9,644 nt of DNA. Source: Lawsonibacter sp. Its GTDB lineage: Bacteria; Bacillota; Clostridia; Oscillospirales; Oscillospiraceae. The DNA is taken from NCBI GenBank assembly GCA_022793355.1, contig JAAWCR010000209.1:1-9644 (forward strand). Direction: 5' to 3'. Below are positions 1-4,401 of this stretch, one piece after another. Positions within the stretch are counted from its first letter, which is position 1. The number at the start of each line of letters is the position of its first letter. Made by a program: the position numbers and the translations under genes. The notes under the pieces were generated by a model. The model did no database searches, was not told the origin of the DNA, and worked only from the letters and a program-made list of their open reading frames with translations.

Positions 1-1
1 G

Positions 2-1372
2 TACGACCTGCGCAAGGCTCAGGAACGGGCCCATTTGCTGGAGGGCCTGCTGATTGCCCAGGACAATATCGACGAGGTTATCCGCATCCTTCGCAGCAGC
101 TATGACAACGGCAAGGAGCGGCTGATGGAGCGCTTTGGGCTGGACGACGTTCAGGCACAGGCCATCTGCGATATGCGGCTGATCTCCCTCCAGGGGCTGA
201 ACCGGGAGAAGTTGGAGGCGGAATATAAGGAGTTGGAGGAGCGGATTGCCTACTTCAACCAGCTGCTGGCCTCGGAAGAGATGCTGCGAGGAGTCTTGAA
301 GGACGAGCTTACCGTCATCCGGGACAAGTACGGCGACGACCGGATCACCGAAATTCAGGATGTGGAGGACGAAATTGACATCGAAGACCTGATTGAGGAA
401 GAACAATGCGTCTTTACCCTCACTCAGGCGGGCTATATCAAGCGCACCCCGGCCAGCGAATATACCGCCCAGTCCAAGGGCGGCATGGGCAAGAAGGGCA
501 TCACTACCCGGGAAGAGGACTATGTGGTGGACGTGTTCACCGCCTCCACCCACGACTATATTTTGTTCTTTACCGACACCGGCAAGGTGTACCGTAAAAA
601 GGGCTATCAGATTCCCGAGAGTGGAAAGACCGCCAAAGGCACCAACATTATCAACATCCTCCAGGTGGAGCAGGGCGAGCGGATCCAGGCCATGCTCCAT
701 TACCGGGAGATGGAAAAAGAGGAGCTGTACCTGTTCATGGTCACCCGCCAGGGCACGGTGAAGCGGCTGCCCGTTCAGACCCTGAAGAATCTACGCAACA
801 ACGGTATCCGCGCCCTGCGTTTGGACGAGGGGGACGAGCTGGTCAGTGTCCGGGAAACCGACGGAACCATGAAAATCCTCATCGCTACCCACAACGGCAT
901 GGCGGTCTGCTTCGACGAAAACGACGTGCGCCCCATGGGCCGGGACGCCGTGGGCGTCCGGGGCATCCGCCTCCGGGCGGGAGACTATGTGGTGGGCGCC
1001 GCCCGGGCCATTGAGGGCAAAACTGTGCTGTCCATCACGGAAAAGGGTTTTGGCAAGCGCACCCCCGTGGAGGAATACCGCATTACCAACCGGGGCGGCC
1101 TGGGAATCAAAAACTATATGGTCACCGAAAAGACCGGCCCCATCGTAGGAATTAAGGTGGTGGACGGCTCTGAGGACCTGTTGCTGGTCACTCAGGCGGG
1201 CATCCTGATCCGTACCCATGTGGACGCCATCAAGCAGTGCGGCCGCTCCACCCAGGGCGTGATTGTTATGCGTTTTAAGGAGGAGGGAGACAAGGTAATC
1301 TCCTTGGCCCTGGCCGACCGGGAGGAGGCCGGAGAGAGCTCCGAAGCCGAGGTCCAGGACGCTCAGGCATAA
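2..1372 (+). CDS. gyrA: DNA gyrase subunit A, C-terminal part (5' end outside window)
   Basis: This is the GyrA subunit of the A2B2 type II topoisomerase that negatively supercoils DNA. The 5' end is cut off: the frame is open from base 2 (YDLRKAQERAH then LEGLLIAQDNIDEVI, a typical GyrA tower/coiled-coil segment). About 456 residues are visible, so the winged-helix domain with the catalytic Tyr lies upstream. After the coiled coil and the exit-gate helices comes the C-terminal six-bladed beta-pinwheel that wraps DNA, with blade repeats such as YIKRTPASEYTAQ, VYRKKGYQIPE, VKRLPVQTL and GKRTPVEEYRITNRGGLG. The GyrA-box at about visible residues 157-163 reads QSKGGMG rather than the usual QRRGGKG. 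The protein ends in a short acidic tail (EEAGESSEAEVQDAQA). Choice of GyrA over ParC rests on the six-blade length and the GyrA-box remnant. A SHOCT-protein gene starts 18 bases after the stop, suggesting co-transcription. Confidence 0.97.
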   Translation, partial: YDLRKAQERAHLLEGLLIAQDNIDEVIRILRSSYDNGKERLMERFGLDDVQAQAICDMRLISLQGLNREKLEAEYKELEERIAYFNQLLASEEMLRGVLKDELTVIRDKYGDDRITEIQDVEDEIDIEDLIEEEQCVFTLTQAGYIKRTPASEYTAQSKGGMGKKGITTREEDYVVDVFTASTHDYILFFTDTGKVYRKKGYQIPESGKTAKGTNIINILQVEQGERIQAMLHYREMEKEELYLFMVTRQGTVKRLPVQTLKNLRNNGIRALRLDEGDELVSVRETDGTMKILIATHNGMAVCFDENDVRPMGRDAVGVRGIRLRAGDYVVGAARAIEGKTVLSITEKGFGKRTPVEEYRITNRGGLGIKNYMVTEKTGPIVGIKVVDGSEDLLLVTQAGILIRTHVDAIKQCGRSTQGVIVMRFKEEGDKVISLALADREEAGESSEAEVQDAQA

Positions 1373-1390
1373 TGCGGAGGGGGCTGCGAT

Positions 1391-1717
1391 ATGGGAAGCA
1401 TGGTGATGTCCACGGTTATGATGTTTATTCCCCGGCATGTTGTGTTTCTCTTTTTAGCTATTTGCTGCATCGGCTTCTTTGGCATTTACGTCCCCTACAA
1501 TGAGAGCAAAAAGAAGGGGGAAGCCTGGCGGCCCCTGCGGTGGCTGACGAAAAAAAAGTTGGTTCGCAAGAAGCCGAGGAGAGAATTTGACCGCGTTTCA
1601 GCCGGTAAACCTGGCAGTCAGCGGCAGCTGGAACAACTGGAGACCATGAAGAAGGCTGGCCTGATAACCGACCGGGAGTACCAGCAAAAGAAAAACGATA
1701 TTTTTGGAGAGCTGTGA
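1391..1717 (+). CDS. Small membrane protein with C-terminal SHOCT domain
   Basis: The product is 108 residues with unknown function. One hydrophobic segment spans about residues 12-35 (HVVFLFLAICCIGFFGIYV), followed by a strongly basic linker (KKKG, TKKKLVRKKPRR; residues 40-65), which predicts that the C-terminus is cytoplasmic. Residues 79-108 (LEQLETMKKAGLITDREYQQ, ending KKNDIFGEL) match the SHOCT pattern: a short helical hairpin with the conserved L-x-x-GxIT-x-x-E-Y/F-x-x-KK-x-x-L/I layout, often at the C-terminus of membrane or stress proteins and thought to mediate oligomerisation. Start chosen at 1391 because GGAGGGGG lies just upstream (1376-1383); later Met codons (residues 4, 6, 10, 11) have no better site. 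The gene is 18 bases after gyrA and its stop precedes the DIP1984 gene by 35 bases, so the three may share a transcript. The SHOCT call is from motif memory; the membrane topology is inference. Confidence 0.8.
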   Translation: MGSMVMSTVMMFIPRHVVFLFLAICCIGFFGIYVPYNESKKKGEAWRPLRWLTKKKLVRKKPRREFDRVSAGKPGSQRQLEQLETMKKAGLITDREYQQKKNDIFGEL

Positions 1718-1735
1718 ACATGAAGGGTCAGAAAC

Positions 1736-1745
1736 AAAGGAGGTG
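1736..1745 (+). promoter_or_regulatory. Ribosome binding site that sets the DIP1984 gene start
   Basis: AAAGGAGGTG is complementary to the 16S rRNA 3' end and sits 7 bases before ATG 1753. It decides for that start over GTG 1714, which lies inside the end of the SHOCT gene. Confidence 0.85.
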
Positions 1746-1752
1746 TGAAAGT

Positions 1753-2208
1753 ATGAAACTGGCAAACGCCCTGTCCCAGCGGTCCGAGCTGCAAACGAGG
1801 ATTCGTCAGCTGGAACGCCGGCTGAACAACAACGCCCTGGTGCAGGAGGGGGAACAGCCCGCCGAGGACCCCATGGAGCTGCTGCGGGAGCTGGAAGCGG
1901 ACTATGCCCGGCTGGAGGAGCTGGTCTCCGCCATCAACCGTACCAACAACACCACAGAGACAGAGGACGGGAGTACCTTATCCGATCTGCTGGCAAAGCG
2001 GGATTGCTTGAAGGGAAAGCTGTCCGCCCTGCGCAATTTTCTGGACAACGCCAGCGCTCTGGTCCGCCGCCACAGCGCCAGCGAAATCAAGATTAAGAGC
2101 ACCGTGAATGTCCGCCAACTGCAAAAGCAGATGGACGGCCTGTCCAAAGAGCTGCGGGAGCTGGAGGAAACTATCCAGGAGAAGAACTGGACCACCGAAC
2201 TGCTGTAA
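1753..2208 (+). CDS. DIP1984 (septicolysin-like) family coiled-coil protein
   Basis: The product is 151 residues, mostly helical and rich in Leu, Glu and Arg. It matches my memory of the DIP1984 family almost end to end: N-terminal MKLANALSQRSELQTRIRQL, then LNNNALVQEGEQPAEDP, INRTNNTTETEDGSTLSDLL, a central SEIKIKSTVNVRQLQKQ and the signature C-terminus NWTTELL. The length is standard for the family. Start set at 1753 because a perfect AAAGGAGGTG (1736-1745) lies 7 bases upstream; the longer frame from GTG 1714 would add 13 non-family residues and overlap the preceding gene. The biochemical role is unestablished. I recall, without being able to verify it here, that comparative-genomic work placed this family among RNA-repair neighbourhoods containing RtcB ligase and Y RNAs. 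A tRNA-like RNA candidate directly downstream (2214-2346) fits that. The old septicolysin/pore-forming label should not be taken as a function. Confidence 0.88.
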   Translation: MKLANALSQRSELQTRIRQLERRLNNNALVQEGEQPAEDPMELLRELEADYARLEELVSAINRTNNTTETEDGSTLSDLLAKRDCLKGKLSALRNFLDNASALVRRHSASEIKIKSTVNVRQLQKQMDGLSKELRELEETIQEKNWTTELL

Positions 2209-2213
2209 CATTT

Positions 2214-2346
2214 TTGGTTGCGCGAAAGGCGGGCGTCAAGCCCTACTGTGCCGGGGCCAATTGGCACATCGTATGGGAGCGGGCGGGGCCCTGCTTAGCC
2301 GGGTTCGAACCCTGGCTTCTTATCAGGCCCGTTACTGTTACACCGG
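2214..2346 (+). ncRNA. Candidate tRNA-mimicking Y RNA-like (YrlA-type) RNA
   Basis: The gap between the DIP1984 gene and rnhA folds by hand into a cloverleaf-like RNA. The clearest part is a T-arm, AGCCGGG (2297-2303), seven-base loop TTCGAAC (2304-2310), CCTGGCT (2311-2317): seven pairs with the conserved T-loop of tRNA. It closes a four-way junction with hairpin 2241-2277 (stems 2241-2246/2271-2277 and 2247-2252/2263-2268, G-rich loop 2253-2262), hairpin 2278-2283/2290-2295, and short helix 2238-2240/2319-2321. The ends pair through 2228-2234/2327-2333 and a bulged outer helix 2216-2225/2336-2344 with unpaired C2221 before GCGA, reminiscent of the bulged Ro-binding helix of Y RNAs. It is not an ordinary tRNA: nothing upstream pairs with the seven bases after the T-arm, and there is no CCA end. 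The strand is fixed by the T-loop. The fold and 5'/3' ends are my estimate. Confidence 0.6.
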
Positions 2347-2355
2347 TACGATTAT

Positions 2356-2376
2356 GTCTTTGAGACGCTTATTTTT
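2356..2376 (+). terminator. Possible weak intrinsic terminator of the tRNA-like RNA
   Basis: GTCT (2356-2359), loop TTG, AGAC (2363-2366) is followed by GCTTATTTTT, giving a T-rich tail ending about 2376. The stem is only four pairs, so termination may be partial and rnhA may be read through. Confidence 0.3.
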
Positions 2377-2418
2377 ATAACCGGACGTCGATTTTGTGCG
2401 GGAGGGTTTGGGGAATTT

Positions 2419-2856
2419 ATGAAAACTGTCACCATCTACACCGACGGGGCCTGTTCCGGCAACCCAGGCCCCGGGGGCTGGGGGGCCATTCTGATGTATG
2501 GCGCCCACAAAAAAGAGCTGTCCGGGGGGGAACCGCAGACCACCAACAACCGCATGGAGCTCACCGGGGTGATTACCGCCCTGGAGGCACTAAAAGAGCC
2601 CTGCGTTGTGGAGCTGTACTCGGACAGCAAGTATGTCATCGACGGCCTGGGCAAGGGCTGGGCCAAGGGCTGGCGGGCCCGAGGCTGGGTAAAGTCGGAC
2701 AAAAAGCCTGCCCTCAACCCCGATCTTTGGAGCCGTCTGCTGGATTTGTGTGAAAAGCATACTGTCAACCTCCACTGGGTCAAGGGCCACGCGGAAAACG
2801 AGTTTAATAACCGCTGCGACCAGCTGGCGGTGGCAGAGAGCCAAAAGTATAAATAG
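2419..2856 (+). CDS. rnhA: Ribonuclease HI
   Basis: This enzyme cleaves the RNA strand of RNA-DNA hybrids (R-loops, Okazaki primers) in the cytoplasm, using two metal ions. The 145-residue length is typical of bacterial type 1 enzymes. All active-site residues are visible at near E. coli positions: D9 in YTDGACSGNPGPGGWG, E47 in NNRMEL, D69 in YSDSKYV, H124 in VKGHAENEFNN and D134 in RCDQLA. The Trp/Lys-rich stretch at 80-98 (GWAKGWRARGWVKSDKKP) is the basic protrusion that grips the hybrid. The ATG at 2419 has GGAGGG (2401-2406) about 12 bases upstream, a rather long spacing, but the protein begins exactly where the family does. It lies after the tRNA-like RNA and 48 bases before the YegP-like gene, in the same direction. 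I see no strong promoter of its own. Confidence 0.97.
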   Translation: MKTVTIYTDGACSGNPGPGGWGAILMYGAHKKELSGGEPQTTNNRMELTGVITALEALKEPCVVELYSDSKYVIDGLGKGWAKGWRARGWVKSDKKPALNPDLWSRLLDLCEKHTVNLHWVKGHAENEFNNRCDQLAVAESQKYK

Positions 2857-2904
2857 TTCTTCAGGCTGGAGAGCCTTAACATAAAGAGAAAGAAGGAACG
2901 TATT

Positions 2905-3285
2905 ATGGGCAAATTTGTAATCTCCAAGGCCAAGAGCGGTGAATTTACCTTTAACCTGAAGGCGGGCAACGGAGAAGTTATTCTCACCGCTTCCGAGAGC
3001 TATACCAGCATGTCCGGCTGCCAGGGGGGCATCGCCTCCGTGCAGAAAAACGCCCTGGCCCACGTGGAGGACCAGACGGTGGAGGGCTTTGAGAAGCTGA
3101 CCCACCCCAAGTTTGAGGTCTATCAGGACAAGGCCGGGGAGTTCCGCTTCCGCCTCAAGGCCAAGAACGGGGAGAACATCGGCAAGAGCGAGGGCTATAA
3201 GGCCAAGGCCAGCTGCATGAACGGCATTGCCTCTGTGGGCAGGAATGCCCCGGACGCAACGATTGAGGAGCCCAAAGAGGAATAA
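2905..3285 (+). CDS. YegP/DUF1508 (UPF0339) family protein, tandem repeat form
   Basis: The 126-residue product consists of two copies of a roughly 50-residue DUF1508 unit. Repeat 1 (about residues 2-51) contains GKFVISKAKSGEFTFNLKA and GCQGGIASVQKNA; repeat 2 (about 68-115) contains PKFEVYQDKAGEFRFRLKA and SCMNGIASVGRNA. Each has the pattern F-x-(I/V)-x-x-x-x-x-G-E-(F/Y)-x-F-x-L-K-A-x-N-G-x, then S-E-x-Y and a second GIxSV-x-x-NA element. Two tandem repeats are the usual form of this family. The fold is small and mostly beta; the molecular function is not established. An AAGGA site (2893-2897) lies 7 bases before ATG 2905. The gene ends 16 bases before a strong terminator and closes the rightward gene series. 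A charged tail (EEPKEE) ends the protein. Confidence 0.93.
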   Translation: MGKFVISKAKSGEFTFNLKAGNGEVILTASESYTSMSGCQGGIASVQKNALAHVEDQTVEGFEKLTHPKFEVYQDKAGEFRFRLKAKNGENIGKSEGYKAKASCMNGIASVGRNAPDATIEEPKEE

Positions 3286-3301
3286 ATCTCTCAAAAGCGC
3301 A

Positions 3302-3334
3302 AAAAGCCCAGAACCGTTTTGGTTCTGGGCTTTT
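3302..3334. terminator. Bidirectional intrinsic terminator between convergent genes
   Basis: AAAAGCCCAGAACC (3302-3315), loop GTTTT, GGTTCTGGGCTTTT (3321-3334): a perfect 14-pair stem (10 GC/AT core pairs plus A4/T4) with T runs in both directions. It ends the YegP-like gene on + and, four bases past its stop codon, the microprotein operon on -. Confidence 0.92.
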
Positions 3335-3338
3335 GAAT

Positions 3339-3488
3339 CTATTCCTGATCTTTCGCGTCGGCAATGGTGTCCAGCAGATTGCAAAGCTCCTCCACAGAGT
3401 AGGTGTCTTTACCGCTGTTTTTCAGCAGCCGGCGCAGGTCATAGAGGACAGCCTTCTGTGTGTCTTTGCGCTCCTGTTCAGTCCCTAT
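3339..3488 (-). CDS. 49-residue helical microprotein with ATA start codon
   Basis: The - strand frame from 3488 to the TAG at 3341-3339 encodes a compact, charged, mostly helical protein: (M)GTEQERKDTQKAVLYDLRR, then LLKNSGKDTYSVEELCNLLD and TIADAKDQE. The composition is clearly protein-like (amphipathic LxxLL stretches, no odd low complexity). A consensus AAGGAGGTG site ends 7 bases before the codon ATA at 3488-3486. In-frame ATG, GTG or TTG codons do not occur between the in-frame TAA at 3494-3492 and residue 32, so ATA is the only sensible start unless the TAA is read through. The SD overlaps the last codons of the upstream 57-aa gene, favouring translational coupling. It is the last gene of the Xre operon and stops five bases before the terminator stem. 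I do not recognise a named family; no catalytic motif is seen. The open question is whether the start is a natural ATA, a mutation or a sequencing error. Confidence 0.65.
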   Translation of the reverse strand: MGTEQERKDTQKAVLYDLRRLLKNSGKDTYSVEELCNLLDTIADAKDQE

Positions 3489-3502
3489 GTTTTACACCTC
3501 CT
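3489..3502 (-). promoter_or_regulatory. Ribosome binding site for the ATA-start microprotein
   Basis: On the - strand, AAGGAGGTG precedes the ATA codon at 3488 with optimal spacing. It overlaps the GTG-TAA end of the Cys-cluster gene and is the main evidence that translation begins at a non-ATG codon here. Confidence 0.65.
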
Positions 3503-3665
3503 TTCCGGTGTTTTTTTGCCTCTTCCGATAACAGATATCCCGGTTGCCGCAGGTGGCGCACCCCCGGCCGCACCCCCGCTTCTTGCCGTAGTCGTTGTAC
3601 AGCAGAATCGCGATGGGGATGCCGATTACCGCCACCGCAAACAGTCCAATGGCGAAGGCTTCCAT
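3492..3665 (-). CDS. 57-residue single-pass membrane microprotein with Cys cluster
   Basis: The frame begins ATG at 3665 and ends TAA at 3494-3492. Residues 3-23 (AFAIGLFAVAVIGIPIAILLY) form one membrane helix with almost no charge before it. A basic patch (KKR) and a cysteine cluster follow, CGRGCATCGNRDIC (residues 32-45, pattern C-x3-C-x2-C-x5-C), then a Lys/Arg-rich tail. The positive-inside rule places the Cys cluster in the cytoplasm, where it could bind zinc, iron or an iron-sulfur cluster, or be redox active; that is inference. The layout resembles small FeoB-associated Cys-rich membrane proteins, but no feoA/feoB is nearby. TGAGGAGGTT (3680-3671) is a strong ribosome site whose TGA is the stop codon of the Xre gene, so the two are tightly coupled. 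It is too short for the usual ORF cut-off. Confidence 0.8.
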   Translation of the reverse strand: MEAFAIGLFAVAVIGIPIAILLYNDYGKKRGCGRGCATCGNRDICYRKRQKNTGKEV

Positions 3666-3677
3666 AGGCGAACCTCC

Positions 3678-3887
3678 TCAGTCGAAATAAAACATTTCCT
3701 CGAACTTCTTATCCAGGGCGATGCACAGCACCAAGGCCAGCTTGGCGGTGGGGTTAAACTGGCCTGTCTCAATGGAACTGATGGTCTGCCGGGAGACGCC
3801 CACCAGCTTGGCCAGGTCCCCTTGGGACAGGGACCGCTCCGCCCGAGCCACCTTTAACCGATTTTTCAGGACCAACTGGTCGTCCAT
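3678..3887 (-). CDS. Short Xre-family HTH transcriptional regulator
   Basis: The 69-residue product is almost only a Cro/C1-type helix-turn-helix domain: LKVARAERSLSQGDLAKLVG (helices 1-2), VSRQTISSIETGQFNP (recognition helix), then TAKLALVLCIALDKKFEEMF. This compact form with no ligand-binding domain is the YdeP/Xre type often found as an autoregulator beside small membrane proteins. It starts four bases after the stop of the DUF6442-like gene (TGA-GGGC-ATG) and shares its last codon with the ribosome site of the next gene, so it is the second of four genes in one transcript. The palindrome CAAGTATACTTG in the operon promoter is the natural candidate operator, making negative autoregulation likely (inference). 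There is no peptidase or toxin partner, so an antitoxin role is not indicated by the sequence. Confidence 0.93.
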   Translation of the reverse strand: MDDQLVLKNRLKVARAERSLSQGDLAKLVGVSRQTISSIETGQFNPTAKLALVLCIALDKKFEEMFYFD

Positions 3888-3891
3888 GCCC

Positions 3892-4206
3892 TCACCATCC
3901 CTGTGAGAAATATTTTACCACATAAAACACCAGAATGACAAGGGAAATTATCATGGTAATCAAATCGGAGCGATCCTTCCGCTTGGTCAGCCGGTAGAGG
4001 CGGCTGCTGACGCAGGAGGTCCAAAACATGATAAATATGGTGTCAGAGGGCAAATTATGGAGCCTGTTGTATGAGTACAGGATGATTCCTGCCATCAGTG
4101 TAAAGAACAGGCTGAAGGACTCCCCCTCGATGCGGATGGTCCGCTCCATCTCGTCCTGATTTTTGTTTTCCCTGCGGCTTTTTTCCAAAACTTTGTCTTT
4201 GTCCAT
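3892..4206 (-). CDS. DUF6442-like three-helix membrane protein
   Basis: The product is 104 residues. The N-terminal segment MDKDKVLEKSRRENKNQDEM is hydrophilic and charged and matches the conserved opening (KSRxENKNxDE) I associate with DUF6442 proteins. Three hydrophobic segments follow, at about residues 30-46 (SFSLFFTLMAGIILYSY), 52-67 (LPSDTIFIMFWTSCVS) and 81-98 (LITMIISLVILVFYVVKYF), separated by basic loops. It is the first gene of the leftward operon, with a ribosome site AAAGGAAG about 8 bases before ATG 4206 and a 5' leader of about 55 bases from a strong promoter. Four bases separate it from the Xre gene. Pairing of such a membrane protein with an Xre regulator is common in Clostridia and may form a membrane-linked signalling pair, but no function is known to me. 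Confidence 0.85.
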   Translation of the reverse strand: MDKDKVLEKSRRENKNQDEMERTIRIEGESFSLFFTLMAGIILYSYNRLHNLPSDTIFIMFWTSCVSSRLYRLTKRKDRSDLITMIISLVILVFYVVKYFSQGW

Positions 4207-4269
4207 TGAGATGACTTCCTTTCAAAATTCCCGGTATTGGTCCAATCGTGACCTTCCTCCGTTGAAGAT

Positions 4270-4298
4270 ATCATAGCACAGCGCAGCTATAATGTCAA
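4270..4298 (-). promoter_or_regulatory. Promoter of the DUF6442/Xre operon
   Basis: Read on the - strand: TTGACA (4298-4293), exactly 17 bases, then TATGAT (4275-4270), preceded by TGC as in an extended -10. This is a near-perfect sigma-A promoter. Transcription would start near 4263, giving a leader of about 55 bases. Its -35 box lies partly within the 4296-4307 palindrome. Confidence 0.85.
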
Positions 4299-4307
4299 GT
4301 ATACTTG
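4296..4307. promoter_or_regulatory. Perfect 12-bp palindrome, probable Xre operator
   Basis: CAAGTATACTTG is its own reverse complement, flanked on both sides by T/A to read GTCAAGTATACTTGTC, so the dyad extends outward by GT/..TC partially. It overlaps the -35 hexamer of the Xre operon, where a bound dimer would block RNA polymerase. It also lies about 40 bases upstream of the -35 box of the divergent VWA gene, so it might influence both. Assignment to the neighbouring Xre protein is inference. Confidence 0.6.
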
Positions 4308-4344
4308 TCAAAAAAGCAATGAAACTTGGCAGAACAGAATGGAC

Positions 4345-4373
4345 TTGCCTTTTCCCCCAAAAGACGGTACAAT
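4345..4373 (+). promoter_or_regulatory. Promoter of the VWA gene
   Basis: TTGCCT (4345-4350), 17 bases, then TACAAT (4368-4373), a good sigma-A match. The predicted start near 4380 leaves a leader of about 22 bases, just enough to hold the AAGGAGGG ribosome site at 4387-4394. It is divergent from the Xre-operon promoter. Confidence 0.65.
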
Positions 4374-4401
4374 AATCAAAACGCGGAAGGAGGGAAAAGC
4401 C

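Noticed and set aside
791..1438. 215-aa - strand frame opposite gyrA
   Set aside because: It is antisense to clear GyrA pinwheel sequence, His/Gly/Ala-rich with no domain, and without a ribosome site.
2297..2325. The 3' part of an ordinary tRNA gene
   Set aside because: The T-arm is perfect, but no upstream segment pairs with CTTCTTA after it, there is no CCA, and no anticodon arm with a seven-base loop is present.
2865..2878. Small AGGCT/AGCCT hairpin between rnhA and the YegP-like gene
   Set aside because: Only five pairs and no T run, so not supported as terminator or switch.
2590..3384. 264-aa - strand frame across rnhA and the YegP-like gene
   Set aside because: Antisense to two recognised proteins and it crosses the terminator hairpin.
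3333..3857. 174-aa + strand frame
   Set aside because: Antisense to three - strand genes with strong ribosome sites and recognisable domains.
4306..4311. The distal TTGACA as a second -35 box
   Set aside because: At 17 bases from it the sequence is AGCTGC, not a -10 box.
4339..4401. N-terminal extension of the VWA protein from ATG 4339
   Set aside because: It would lie upstream of and across the predicted promoter; AAGGAGGG supports 4402.
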